Shown here in pieces: positions 9,065 through 18,257 of a stretch of 64,000 nucleotides of DNA. Numbering within the stretch: position 1 is the first letter of the stretch; the number at the start of each line of letters is the position of its first letter. The stretch is from Bacillota bacterium (GTDB lineage: Bacteria; Bacillota; Clostridia; Christensenellales; Aristaeellaceae). The DNA is taken from contig JAEWSC010000064.1 of assembly GCA_023398575.1 (NCBI GenBank), positions 131,124-195,123 of the forward strand. The letters run 5' to 3'. The notes under the pieces were generated by a model, which searched no databases, was not told the origin of the DNA, and worked only from the letters and a program-made list of their open reading frames with translations. The translations under genes were made by a program, and so were the position numbers.

Positions 9065-9466
9065 ATGAAAAACGTACTAGAGCAGGCCGAAAAGCTTGCA
9101 TCATCTATATTGGACAGCAATGAGTTTATCACCATGCGCTTAGCGGAGCAGTCTGTTACGAAAGACGAGGAAGCCACTCGGCTTATCGCGGACTTTATCG
9201 AAAAGCGGCAGGTCGTTGAGCAAATGCTTTCTGAAAACAATTTGGATCAGGGCGCTTTAGCACTGGCTGGTGATGCTATGGAAACAGCCCAAAAAATCAT
9301 GAATGCCTATCCGATGATTGAAAAAATGCAATCGGCCCGGGCAGAATTTACCAATATGATGAATAAAGTAAACGCATTGATTCGCTTTGTGGTAACAGGT
9401 GAATCAGAACAGCCGCAGAGCGGGTGTTCCGGCTCCTGTGATAGCTGCAGCGGCTGTCAGCACTAA
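9065..9466 (+). CDS. YmcA/YlbF (RicA-like) family protein with Cys-rich tail
   Basis: A small helical protein of 133 residues of the Com_YlbF family. In Bacillus, RicA (YmcA), RicF (YlbF) and RicT (YaaT) form a complex that binds [4Fe-4S] clusters and affects mRNA processing by RNase Y and development; ymcA follows the miaB gene there too. The last residues, CSGSCDSCSGCQH, hold four cysteines and fit a cluster-ligand role. The gene lies 12 nt after miaB with AAGGAG before the ATG. RicA is more likely than RicF because of the position next to miaB, but this is not certain. Confidence 0.75.
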   Translation: MKNVLEQAEKLASSILDSNEFITMRLAEQSVTKDEEATRLIADFIEKRQVVEQMLSENNLDQGALALAGDAMETAQKIMNAYPMIEKMQSARAEFTNMMNKVNALIRFVVTGESEQPQSGCSGSCDSCSGCQH

Positions 9467-9511
9467 GCGCTTTTAATCACAAAAGTATGTAACATACGCA
9501 GGAGGGGCGGT

Positions 9512-12115
9512 ATGGCCAGCGTTACCCCCATGATGCAGCAGTATCTGAACATTAAGGAACAGTATAAAGACTGCATTCTCTTTTTCCGTCTAGGCGATTT
9601 TTATGAAATGTTTTTTGACGATGCCCACACGGCATCTCGTGAGCTGGAATTGACACTTACGGGAAAAGATTGCGGCCTAGAGGAACGGGCGCCTATGTGC
9701 GGCGTTCCTTTTCATAGTGCCAATGTGTATATTACGAAGCTGATAGAAAAGGGTTACAAGGTTGCCATATGCGAACAGGTTTCTGACCCCGCGTTGAGCA
9801 AGGGCCTGGTAGAACGGGAAGTTGTGCGAATTGTCACACCCGGCACCATTATGGATTCTTCTGTGCTGGATGAGCGAGAAAACCATTTTTTGTTGTGCGT
9901 ATACCTAACCGGCATTACTGCCGGCCTTTCATTTGTAGATGTATCTACCGGCGAATTTTTTGTGCATCAATTGCAGCCTTATCTTGATACTCTGTCGGAT
10001 GAGGTTTTGCGCATCCGCCCCAATGAAATTATTACCAACGACCTAAATACATTGCGCAAATATATTGGGGTGGATATCTCTTGTACAGAGTACAGCCATG
10101 CCGCGTTTCTGCCCGCCCAATCAACCAGTGCGCTATGCAGCCACTTTCATTTAAATGATCTCTCTCCATTGGGTCTAGCTGATGACTACAAGGCTGGTGC
10201 GCTGGCTGCCGGAGCGTTGATGCTGTACCTGAATGAGACACAGAAAAACGCCTTGGAGCACATCTCAGGCCTGCGCATCTATCCCAGCAGCCAGATCATG
10301 CTGCTGGATAAAAGCGCAAGGCGCAATCTGGAATTGACGGAGAGCTTTCGTGGCCGCACGAAAAAAGGTACGCTTTTATGGCTGCTGGATCAGACATCTA
10401 CCGCCATGGGCGGGCGTCTTCTGCGCAGCTGGATTGAACAGCCGCTGGTGGACAAGGAAAAAATCAACCTTCGCCTGGATGCCGTATCTGCCATCATCAG
10501 CCAGCATGTGCTTTGCATGTCACTGTCAGATGAACTGCGTGGAGTGTACGATATTGAAAGGCTACTCAGCCGTGTTTCCTATAAGAACATCAGCGCCAGA
10601 GATTGCCTTGCACTGATGGGTTCTTTAAAAAAGGTTCCATCCATCAAGGAACTGATGGCTTCCCTGGACAGTCCGCTGCTTAACGGGGTGAAAGCGATGC
10701 TTGACCCTATGGAAGAACTGACTGACTTGATTGAGAGGGCCATCCACCCAGATGCACCGCTTGCGATTACCGAGGGCGGCATTATCAAGGAGGGCTACAG
10801 CCAGCGTCTGGACAGCTTAAGAGAGGCTGCTACCAGCGGAAAACAGTGGATATTGGACCTGGAGGCAAAGGAACGCCAGGAAACCGGCATCAAGAACCTG
10901 CGCATTCAGTACAATCGCATATTCGGTTATTATATTGAGGTCACCAAGTCTTATTATGAGCTTGTGCCGCTGCGCTATATGCGCAAGCAAACGCTGGCCA
11001 ACTGTGAGCGGTATATCACACCTGAGCTGCGCGAAATCGAACAGAAAATAGTAGGCGCACAAGAGCAATCTGTCAGGTTGGAAATGGAGCTGTTTGTATC
11101 CATACGCGAGCATATCGCCACGCTGATTGAGCCTATGCAAAAGACGGCACTGGGCCTAAAGACGTTGGATGCCCTGGTTTCCCTGGCCAAGGTGGCAAGC
11201 CACAACCACTATGTCCGGCCCAATCTCACGGAAGATGGAACGCTGAACATTCAGGATGGCCGGCATCCTGTTGTAGAGCAGACACTTCGGGACGGTGCTT
11301 TTGTACCCAATGATACGCAGATGGATAATGACAGCCAGCGTATGCTGATCATTACCGGCCCCAACATGGCCGGCAAAAGCACATACATGCGGCAGGTGGC
11401 GCTGATCGTGCTAATGGCCCATATCGGCAGCTTTGTGCCGGCCAGGGAAGCTGAAATCCCGATTGTAGACCGTATCTTTACCCGCGTTGGCGCATCCGAC
11501 GATTTGGCCAGCGGCCAATCCACCTTCATGGTGGAAATGTCTGAGATGGCCTATATCCTGCGCAACGCAACACCCAAGTCACTGGTGATCCTGGATGAAA
11601 TAGGCCGCGGGACAAGCACCTTTGACGGGCTCTCCATTGCCTGGGCGGTAGTGGAATACTTGTGTGATAAACGCAACGCCGGCGCAAAAACGCTGTTTGC
11701 AACTCACTATCATGAGCTTTCCGAGTTGGAGGGGCGACTGGAAGGGGTTCAAAACTATTGCATTTCGGTGAAAGAGCACGGGGAAGACGTTATCTTCCTG
11801 CGCAAGATTGTAAGAGGCGGCGCAGACAAAAGCTTCGGCGTGCATGTGGCCCGGCTGGCCGGCGTTCCTCAGCCGGTTTTGATGCGCGCGCACGAAATAC
11901 AGGCTCGCCTGGAGGTTTCTGATATTAATCAAAACACCATCGGTCAGAACATTTTAGAAGATGGCAAAAAGACGGGCAGCCAGCAGGTTGGCCTTTTCAA
12001 CTTTGCTCAAACAGAACTAGTGGAAGAGTTGAAAAATATTGATGTAATGGCATTAACGCCCATGGATGCCATTAACCACCTGTTCCGCCTGCGGGAAAAA
12101 GCCCGAAAGCTCTAA
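9512..12115 (+). CDS. mutS: DNA mismatch repair protein MutS
   Basis: The mismatch sensor of 867 residues. The mismatch-binding Phe-x-Glu motif is in GDFYEMF near residue 31. The C-terminal ATPase has Walker A TGPNMAGKST, Walker B VILDEIGRGTS and the ATHYHEL motif. The start follows a GGAGGGG ribosome binding site. mutL follows after 13 nt, the common mutSL operon. Confidence 0.97.
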   Translation: MASVTPMMQQYLNIKEQYKDCILFFRLGDFYEMFFDDAHTASRELELTLTGKDCGLEERAPMCGVPFHSANVYITKLIEKGYKVAICEQVSDPALSKGLVEREVVRIVTPGTIMDSSVLDERENHFLLCVYLTGITAGLSFVDVSTGEFFVHQLQPYLDTLSDEVLRIRPNEIITNDLNTLRKYIGVDISCTEYSHAAFLPAQSTSALCSHFHLNDLSPLGLADDYKAGALAAGALMLYLNETQKNALEHISGLRIYPSSQIMLLDKSARRNLELTESFRGRTKKGTLLWLLDQTSTAMGGRLLRSWIEQPLVDKEKINLRLDAVSAIISQHVLCMSLSDELRGVYDIERLLSRVSYKNISARDCLALMGSLKKVPSIKELMASLDSPLLNGVKAMLDPMEELTDLIERAIHPDAPLAITEGGIIKEGYSQRLDSLREAATSGKQWILDLEAKERQETGIKNLRIQYNRIFGYYIEVTKSYYELVPLRYMRKQTLANCERYITPELREIEQKIVGAQEQSVRLEMELFVSIREHIATLIEPMQKTALGLKTLDALVSLAKVASHNHYVRPNLTEDGTLNIQDGRHPVVEQTLRDGAFVPNDTQMDNDSQRMLIITGPNMAGKSTYMRQVALIVLMAHIGSFVPAREAEIPIVDRIFTRVGASDDLASGQSTFMVEMSEMAYILRNATPKSLVILDEIGRGTSTFDGLSIAWAVVEYLCDKRNAGAKTLFATHYHELSELEGRLEGVQNYCISVKEHGEDVIFLRKIVRGGADKSFGVHVARLAGVPQPVLMRAHEIQARLEVSDINQNTIGQNILEDGKKTGSQQVGLFNFAQTELVEELKNIDVMALTPMDAINHLFRLREKARKL

Positions 12116-12128
12116 GGAGGAGGTTTCC

Positions 12129-14144
12129 ATGCGTCCCATTGAAAAGCTGTCGCCGGAAGTAATCGGAAAAATTGCGGCCGGCGAAGTGGTGGAGCGTCCC
12201 GCTGCCGCCATTAAGGAAATGGCGGAAAACAGCATGGATGCAGGCGCCAGCGCTATTACCATAGAACTAAAGGATGGGGGAATATCCTATATCCGTGTTA
12301 CCGACAACGGTACGGGCATCCCTCAGCCGCAAATCCGTATGGCTTTTGAGCGCCATGCCACCAGCAAAATCAACTCTTCAGAAGATTTGTATCATATAGA
12401 GACATTAGGCTTTCGCGGGGAGGCACTGGCTTCCATTGCCGCGGTGAGCCGCGTAACTTGTACCACAAGGGTGAGAGGTGAGGATACCGGGATCACTGTT
12501 GTAAACGAAGGCGGAATGATCAAGGAAATTCGGGAAGCGGCCTGTCCCGAAGGAACAACCTTTGTTGTGAAGGATTTATTCTACAATACGCCTGTCCGCT
12601 TGAAGTTCCTTAAAAAGCCTGCGACAGAAGCGGCTCTCGTATCTGATCTTGTGATGCGTTTGATTCTATCCAACCCCGGCATCTCCTATCGCTTAATCAA
12701 TCAAGGAAAAGTGATTTACCATAGCCCTGGCGATGGTAAGCTGGAATCAGCCGTATTCAGCATTTATGGCAAGGAAATGCTCAAATCCATGCGGTTTATT
12801 TCAGGTGGATCAAGGGGCCTGTGGCTGGAAGGGTATGTTGGTATTGGCGACAGTGCCCGGGGAAACCGCAGCCACCAATCCTTTTTCATCAATGGGCGGT
12901 ATCTAAAAAGTGCTCTTTTGGCCCAGGCTTTGGAGCAAGGGTGCAAGGAACGGGTGACCATCGGCCATTTTCCAACCTGTGTACTACACATAAAGATGGC
13001 CTTTGAAGCTGTTGATGTAAACGTACATCCAAATAAGCTGGAGGTACGCTTTCAGCATGAAACAGATGTTTTTGAAGCGGTCAGAGACTTGATTCAGAAT
13101 GTTTTGCAGCGGGATGAGGCGCTATCGAATATTCCGGAAATGGAATTAGCACCTTCTACCGAGGGTGGACCGGTGTTTACCAACAGCGTTACAGTCAAAA
13201 GTAAGCCATTTGGTGATGGTAAGCCGGATGACAAGCCGGAAGCCTTACCAAATCCTAATACAAGGCATATACCTTTGGAAATCGATTCTGTAAATCACAA
13301 CTCAAATATTGCCGAATCAACTTCCATACCTGATACCGCTCAGGTTATTTCACACAAGCCAATCGTTATTCCTATTCCGGGTGGAAACCAAAACGCAGCC
13401 TTGCGGGAAACCTATATGCCTGCATTTATAAGGCCTCCTATCAGACCGGAAACAGTTAATATACCTGCTGCCGAGGAAGTGATTGTGCGAGAGCCTGCTG
13501 CGGCTGTTGCGGATAAGCCTGTTATCAATGCAGTCGAACCAATCTCCGCCCTACCAGAAAAGGATACACGCCCTGATATACGCATCATGGATGTTGTATT
13601 TAAGACGTATATACTCATAGAATATGGGGAACAATTGCTGCTGATCGACCAGCACGCGGCCCATGAGCGGCTTTTGTTCGATCAGATGATGAATGCGTAT
13701 GACCAGCATACGGCGGCACAGCCGCTTCTCGTACCGCAGGTGGTGACACTGACCCATAAAGAATTGGCAACCCTTGAGGAAAACCGAGAAGCGCTGCTTC
13801 AGACAGGCTTTGAAGTGGATAGCTTTGGCGATCACGCCATACAGATACGGGCAGTACCACTCATACTGGGTCAGCCACAAGCGAAAAGCTTTTTCATAGA
13901 ATTATTGGACCAGCTTGATTCAATGCGCGGTCTGACCAATCTTGAAAAACGCCGTACAGCCATCCTGCAATTGGCGTGTAAGCGGGCCGTTAAGGGAGGC
14001 GAGCGCCTTCCCAGGGTAGAAATTGAAGACCTTGTGCACCGTGCCACAGAGTCCAGCGTTACTCCGACCTGCCCACATGGCCGGCCTTTGGTTGTTTCCA
14101 TAAGCCATCAGGAATTGGACAAACGCTTCAAACGCATTCAATAG
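12129..14144 (+). CDS. mutL: DNA mismatch repair protein MutL
   Basis: A protein of 671 residues. The GHKL ATPase has EMAENSMDAGA, DNGTGI and GFRGEAL. A variable acidic/proline linker covers roughly residues 340-490, followed by a dimerisation/endonuclease domain with CPHGRP near the end. The endonuclease motif DQHA(x)2E(x)4E reads DQHAAHERLLFD (residues 507-518), so the last Glu is Asp here. The ATG at 12129 is chosen because GGAGGAGG lies just before it; an ATG at 12066 inside mutS is in frame but has no ribosome binding site. miaA follows after 18 nt. Confidence 0.95.
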   Translation: MRPIEKLSPEVIGKIAAGEVVERPAAAIKEMAENSMDAGASAITIELKDGGISYIRVTDNGTGIPQPQIRMAFERHATSKINSSEDLYHIETLGFRGEALASIAAVSRVTCTTRVRGEDTGITVVNEGGMIKEIREAACPEGTTFVVKDLFYNTPVRLKFLKKPATEAALVSDLVMRLILSNPGISYRLINQGKVIYHSPGDGKLESAVFSIYGKEMLKSMRFISGGSRGLWLEGYVGIGDSARGNRSHQSFFINGRYLKSALLAQALEQGCKERVTIGHFPTCVLHIKMAFEAVDVNVHPNKLEVRFQHETDVFEAVRDLIQNVLQRDEALSNIPEMELAPSTEGGPVFTNSVTVKSKPFGDGKPDDKPEALPNPNTRHIPLEIDSVNHNSNIAESTSIPDTAQVISHKPIVIPIPGGNQNAALRETYMPAFIRPPIRPETVNIPAAEEVIVREPAAAVADKPVINAVEPISALPEKDTRPDIRIMDVVFKTYILIEYGEQLLLIDQHAAHERLLFDQMMNAYDQHTAAQPLLVPQVVTLTHKELATLEENREALLQTGFEVDSFGDHAIQIRAVPLILGQPQAKSFFIELLDQLDSMRGLTNLEKRRTAILQLACKRAVKGGERLPRVEIEDLVHRATESSVTPTCPHGRPLVVSISHQELDKRFKRIQ

Positions 14145-14162
14145 CCGGAAGGAAGTACCGCC

Positions 14163-15098
14163 GTGTCGCATAAGCCGCCCTTGATTGCAATTGCCGGCCC
14201 TACTGCCAGCGGGAAGACCAGTCTTTCCATAGCGCTATGCCACAAGCTAAACGGCGAAGTGGTGGCTATGGATTCCATGCAGGTTTACAAATACATGGAT
14301 ATCGGCACTGCAAAACCCACCCTTGAGGAACAGGCCGGCATAGCCCATCATATGCTGGACGTGGTTGATCCAAAAAATGCATTTTCCGTTGCGGATTACG
14401 CAGCGCAGGCGAAAATTTGCATACAAGAGATACAGGATAGGGGCAAAATTCCCGTGCTGACTGGCGGAACGGGGTTGTACTTAAAAGCCGTAACCACTAG
14501 CATGGAGTTGGGTGGGACACAAGGTGATCTTGAAATACGTCAGCGGCTTACAGCCCTATCCCAAGAGGAAAACGGGGTAGATACGCTGGTTGACATGTTG
14601 ATGAAGGCTGATCCCATTACTGCCAACCGGCTGCACAGAAACGACCTTCGCCGCATCATACGGGCGTTGGAAGTGTACGAAATCACAGGCCATCCATTTT
14701 CCGATCAGCAAAAGGAAGAACAAGCGGATTGTCCCTACACTCTATGCATTCTTGGTATGATGATAGAGCGAGAGATTCTCTATCGGCGTATTGATCAAAG
14801 AGTGGATGAGATGATGCGGCTTGGTCTTTATGATGAAGTAGAGAAACTAATTGGTTTGGGCGTTCCGCCTGAAGCTCAATCAATGCAAGGACTTGGGTAC
14901 AAGGAAATAGTACCTGTCTTGCAAGGAAAGCAGCCTCTACATCATGCAATTGATGCGATAAAGCTAGGTACGCGCCATTATGCCAAGCGGCAGATGACCT
15001 GGTTTCGACGTACGGAAGGGATTCATTGGCTGGATGCACTATCAGAAGGCTTGACAGATAAAGCGCTTCGTCAGATACAAAATGGTCTAAATACTTGA
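14163..15098 (+). CDS. miaA: tRNA dimethylallyltransferase
   Basis: Transfers the isopentenyl group to A37 of tRNAs reading UNN codons, the substrate later used by MiaB. The P-loop is IAGPTASGKTS, followed by MDSMQVYKYMDIGTAKP and the DVVDP motif; TGGTGLYLKA is also present. It is 311 residues long and starts with GTG. The usual hfq gene does not follow; a PLP enzyme gene starts within 25 nt. Confidence 0.96.
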   Translation: MSHKPPLIAIAGPTASGKTSLSIALCHKLNGEVVAMDSMQVYKYMDIGTAKPTLEEQAGIAHHMLDVVDPKNAFSVADYAAQAKICIQEIQDRGKIPVLTGGTGLYLKAVTTSMELGGTQGDLEIRQRLTALSQEENGVDTLVDMLMKADPITANRLHRNDLRRIIRALEVYEITGHPFSDQQKEEQADCPYTLCILGMMIEREILYRRIDQRVDEMMRLGLYDEVEKLIGLGVPPEAQSMQGLGYKEIVPVLQGKQPLHHAIDAIKLGTRHYAKRQMTWFRRTEGIHWLDALSEGLTDKALRQIQNGLNT

Positions 15099-15120
15099 GA
15101 GAGTCATGAGGAAAATCGAC

Positions 15121-16368
15121 ATGCCCATCAATTTCGATCAACTGATTCAGCAGGCTCAAGTAGACTGCCAAAGCGTATTTTCAGCATTGGAAGAAGTAGA
15201 ACTATACAATACAACGCGTGTTCTGGATGCTATGCAAAAGCATCAGGTGGCGGCGCGCCATTTTGCACCGACAACAGGATATGGGTATGGTGATATCGGC
15301 CGCGACACCTTGGAAGCAATTTTTGCGGATGTCTTTGGCACTGAAGCTGCCATTGTACGCCCACATATCGCATCGGGAACACATGCGCTTTCATTGTGCC
15401 TGTTCGGCCTGCTTTTACCTGGCGATCACTTGCTGTCTGCTTCCGGGAAGCCATATGACACGTTGGATGGCGTCATAGGTATTGCAGGTGATGAGCCAGG
15501 CTCGTTGAAGGAAATGAATGTTTCCTACAGTCATGTGGAGTTGGGCGGTGACGGCGGGCTTGATCTTGAAGCGATCAAACAGGCGATGCGTCCCAATACA
15601 AAGGTGGTTATGGTGCAGCGTAGCCGGGGCTATGCCTGGCGGAATTCGCTTACGCCGGAGGATATATACCCTTTGGCTAATATGCTCCATAGCGAATATC
15701 CCGGCGTGATTTTGATGGTGGATAATTGCTATGGTGAGTTTGTCAGGAAAACAGAGCCAAGCCATCATGGAGCGGATGTTGTTGTCGGCAGTCTAATTAA
15801 AAATCCTGGCGGTGGATTGGCACCTACCGGTGGATATATCGCCGGCAACGAAAAGTGCATCCGCCGCATTGCCTCCCGGCTGACTGCGCCAGGCGTCGGG
15901 CAGGAGGTAGGCTCTTACGCTGGCAGTTACCAACCCTTTTATCAAGGCCTATTTATGGCACCACATATTGTGATGCAGGCATTGAAAACAGCCATTCTTG
16001 CTGCCCGCAGCTTTGAACTTCTGGGCATGAATACCACCCCTTCCGCCTTTGCAGAGCGCTCTGATATTATTCAGGCCATCCAAATGCAATCGCCAGACCG
16101 TTTGATTGCCTTTTGTCAGGGCATCCAGGCCGCCTCACCGGTAGATAGCATGGCAGTTCCGGAACCCTGGGATATGCCTGGCTATCAAAACCAGGTGATT
16201 ATGGCTGCTGGTACGTTTGTCTCAGGCGCATCCATTGAGCTCAGCGCTGATGCGCCCATGAGGGAGCCGTTTATTGCCTATCTTCAGGGAGGGCTGACCT
16301 TTAGTCATGGCAGAATTGCGCTGCATAAGGCGCTTACCCATATGCAAAAAAGTGGCTGTCTGAAATAA
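15121..16368 (+). CDS. PLP-dependent YnbB/aluminium-resistance family protein (Cys/Met gamma-lyase-like)
   Basis: A fold-type I PLP enzyme of about 415 residues of the family annotated as aluminium resistance protein or methionine gamma-lyase-related. The PLP lysine motif is VVGSLIKNPGGGLAPTGGYI, preceded by the VDNCYGEF aspartate region. The family is widespread in Firmicutes next to miaA/hfq or glnR, and its substrate is not firmly known. The ATG at 15121 has GAGG 9 nt upstream. An ATG at 15106 is in frame but its spacing is poor, so the start may be either. Confidence 0.8.
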   Translation: MPINFDQLIQQAQVDCQSVFSALEEVELYNTTRVLDAMQKHQVAARHFAPTTGYGYGDIGRDTLEAIFADVFGTEAAIVRPHIASGTHALSLCLFGLLLPGDHLLSASGKPYDTLDGVIGIAGDEPGSLKEMNVSYSHVELGGDGGLDLEAIKQAMRPNTKVVMVQRSRGYAWRNSLTPEDIYPLANMLHSEYPGVILMVDNCYGEFVRKTEPSHHGADVVVGSLIKNPGGGLAPTGGYIAGNEKCIRRIASRLTAPGVGQEVGSYAGSYQPFYQGLFMAPHIVMQALKTAILAARSFELLGMNTTPSAFAERSDIIQAIQMQSPDRLIAFCQGIQAASPVDSMAVPEPWDMPGYQNQVIMAAGTFVSGASIELSADAPMREPFIAYLQGGLTFSHGRIALHKALTHMQKSGCLK

Positions 16369-16380
16369 GATGTATCCTTC

Positions 16381-16408
16381 ATGAATCCACAAGCTTCTGT
16401 CATATAAT
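16381..16408 (+). promoter_or_regulatory. possible mother-cell (sigma-E-like) promoter of spoIVFA
   Basis: CATATAAT (16401-16408) resembles the sigma-E -10 CATACAnT. ATGAATC 13 nt upstream is only a weak -35. A vegetative -10 (TATAAT) can be read in the same place, so the assignment is tentative. Confidence 0.3.
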
Positions 16409-16429
16409 TGGCAGAAGGGAGTGGATATT

Positions 16430-17146
16430 ATGCCAAATCAGCCTTTACCCAAGGCTCAGGTAAAGCCCATGCATGTGGTGAAAAGATCATCACAAGCGAA
16501 TGGGCCTGTATTGGTAACCCCTCAGCAAACAGAACCAGAAAAAACATTGGAATGGATTACGCCCAAAAAGAAAAGCTTCGTCGAAAGCCTAACGCGCAAC
16601 GTGGCCGTGGCAGCGGCGTTGCTATTGTTTGTGGTTGCGGTGAGAAATGCCGCAGTTCCAGAAGCGAAGGATGTGTTTACCGCCGTCAAGGATAGCGTGA
16701 ACATGAACCTGGATGAAACACTGGGGAAGCTATCCTTCGTCAGTAATCTGCTACCTGAATCTGCATTGGTTTTCTGGAGTAATGATGAAGCTATTCAGGT
16801 CACGGCGCCAGTCCATGGAGATGTGGTACATACCTTCAGCGAAGAGGAACCGTATGTGGGTCTTCTTGGCGTTTCCAACGATGTGCATGCCGCAGCGGAT
16901 GGGGAAGTGATGAACATCGCCCATGGCGATGGTGAAGAACGCATTATGCGTGTGCGTCACGATGACGGATTAGAGACAATCTATGGAAACTTGTCACAGT
17001 GTTATGTGGAAGAAGGCGATCAAGTATACGAGGGCGATGTCATTGGTGAAACCGCCGATAAGCAGCCTGTATACTTCGAAGTGCGCAGAAGCGGGCGGTC
17101 TGTAGACCCTGTTCCTTTAATGAAGGAAGTGGTGGCTGAGCCGTGA
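16430..17146 (+). CDS. spoIVFA: SpoIVFA-like stage IV sporulation protein with degenerate LytM domain
   Basis: A protein of 238 residues. It has a basic N-terminal cytoplasmic part, one membrane span near residues 58-75 (NVAVAAALLLFVVAV) and a C-terminal M23/LytM-like domain. The catalytic HxxxD and HxH are absent: the second site reads KQPVYFEV where active enzymes have HLHFE. This matches SpoIVFA, which holds the SpoIVFB protease inactive in the forespore outer membrane. The next gene is spoIVFB, with overlapping stop and start (GTGA). The ATG at 16430 is preferred to a GTG at 16421 because GGGAG is 8 nt away. Confidence 0.8.
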   Translation: MPNQPLPKAQVKPMHVVKRSSQANGPVLVTPQQTEPEKTLEWITPKKKSFVESLTRNVAVAAALLLFVVAVRNAAVPEAKDVFTAVKDSVNMNLDETLGKLSFVSNLLPESALVFWSNDEAIQVTAPVHGDVVHTFSEEEPYVGLLGVSNDVHAAADGEVMNIAHGDGEERIMRVRHDDGLETIYGNLSQCYVEEGDQVYEGDVIGETADKQPVYFEVRRSGRSVDPVPLMKEVVAEP

Positions 17147-18024
17147 AAGCGCTGGAAATCAACAACACCAGGGTCCGCATCCATCCGCTTGCCCTTATCG
17201 GGGCTATTGTTTGTATCGGCATGGGGCAAGGGAGTGCAGTGCTCGCTGCGCTGCTGGCACTATTATTTCACGAACTGGCGCACATATTTACTGCAAAGGC
17301 ATTCCGGTTGGCTGTGCCTGAGGTGGAGATTACTCCCTTTGGCGGTGTAGCGCATATGGAGGACATCAGCCAGGCAACGCCTATGCAGCAATTTCTGGTG
17401 TCGGCGGCAGGCCCTTTAATGAGCTGGCTATGCTGCCTTGTATGCGCTGGGCTATTACAGTTGCAGTGGATCTCCCTATATCAGATTGAGGGGTTTTTGC
17501 GCTGGAACCTTTTGCTTTTATGCTTCAATCTTTTGCCTGTGCTGCCTTTGGACGGCGGCCGCATGCTGCAGGCTGTGTTAACCCCGCTTATCGGTTGGCA
17601 AAAGGCCATGCGTATATTGGCGGCTGCGGGTATTTGCCTCGGCCTTGCCATGAACGCGTTGGCAGTTTGGGGGGCCATACATGGTGCGGCAAACCTCTCG
17701 CTGGTTATCGCCGGATGTTACCTCATGTATGCCGCACATATCAGCAGATCCATGTCATCCATTCAATGCATACATGGTGTCATTTCGAAAAAGACAAGGC
17801 TCGATCGGGAGAAGACACTTCAGGTGGAGTGGTTTGGCGCATCAGGAAAAGTTACCGTACGGGATATATATCGCAGAATGTCGCCCGGAAAGTATCACAG
17901 GGTTATTGTTTTGGACGAGGATGGGCTCAGCAGCATAGGGGAATTGGATGATGGGGTACTTGTCAACGCTTTACTCGATACGCCGCAGGAAACGCTTGCG
18001 TCCTTGTTGGCAGCAAAAAAATAA
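17143..18024 (+). CDS. spoIVFB: SpoIVFB-type site-2 protease (M50)
   Basis: An intramembrane zinc metalloprotease of 293 residues. The zinc site is HELAH (FHELAHIFTAKAF) and the second motif is NLLPVLPLDGGRML. Several hydrophobic helices surround them. In Bacillus, SpoIVFB cleaves pro-sigma-K in the mother cell. The GTG start overlaps the spoIVFA stop by 4 nt. A bidirectional terminator follows immediately. The C-terminal ~70 residues are soluble and may be a regulatory domain. Confidence 0.88.
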   Translation: MKALEINNTRVRIHPLALIGAIVCIGMGQGSAVLAALLALLFHELAHIFTAKAFRLAVPEVEITPFGGVAHMEDISQATPMQQFLVSAAGPLMSWLCCLVCAGLLQLQWISLYQIEGFLRWNLLLLCFNLLPVLPLDGGRMLQAVLTPLIGWQKAMRILAAAGICLGLAMNALAVWGAIHGAANLSLVIAGCYLMYAAHISRSMSSIQCIHGVISKKTRLDREKTLQVEWFGASGKVTVRDIYRRMSPGKYHRVIVLDEDGLSSIGELDDGVLVNALLDTPQETLASLLAAKK

Positions 18025-18048
18025 AGACGCATAGGAAAATGCGTCTTT
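18023..18048. terminator. bidirectional terminator between spoIVFB and tRNA-Trp
   Basis: AAAGACGCAT (18023-18032) and ATGCGTCTTT (18039-18048) form a 10-bp stem with T runs on both strands. It serves spoIVFB on the plus strand and the tRNA on the minus strand. Confidence 0.85.
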
Positions 18049-18122
18049 TGGCAGGGGCAGAAGGACTCGAACCCTCAACAAAGGTTTTGGAGACCCACGT
18101 GTTACCATTACACCATGCCCCT
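18049..18122 (-). tRNA. tRNA-Trp (CCA anticodon)
   Basis: The cloverleaf reads on the minus strand: acceptor AGGGGCA/TGCCCCT, D arm GTGT-loop-ACAC, anticodon loop CTCCAAA with anticodon CCA, and T arm AGGGTTCGAGTCCTT. The 3' CCA is encoded. The anticodon stem has one U-U and one G-U pair. Confidence 0.93.
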
Positions 18123-18140
18123 AAGTGCCGAACGAATTAT

Positions 18141-18169
18141 ATTATACCTTGCACAAGACATACTGTCAA
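18141..18169 (-). promoter_or_regulatory. consensus promoter of tRNA-Trp
   Basis: On the minus strand TTGACA (18164-18169) and TATAAT (18141-18146) are exactly 17 nt apart, ending about 19 nt before the mature tRNA. Confidence 0.92.
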
Positions 18170-18202
18170 TATGAAATTTGGCTTTTGTGTGGAAAAAAGG
18201 AA

Positions 18203-18231
18203 TGGATAATGCTGTAACCCTATGGTATAAT
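18203..18231 (+). promoter_or_regulatory. proC promoter
   Basis: TGGATA (18203-18208), a 17-nt spacer and TATAAT (18226-18231) with a TGG extension before the -10. It diverges from the tRNA-Trp promoter. Confidence 0.7.
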
Positions 18232-18257
18232 CAAGTTCGTGGAAAGGGGAACTGCTG

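Noticed and set aside
12066..12128. Upstream ATG of mutL inside mutS
   Set aside because: No ribosome binding site, and the family start matches the ATG at 12129 behind GGAGGAGG.
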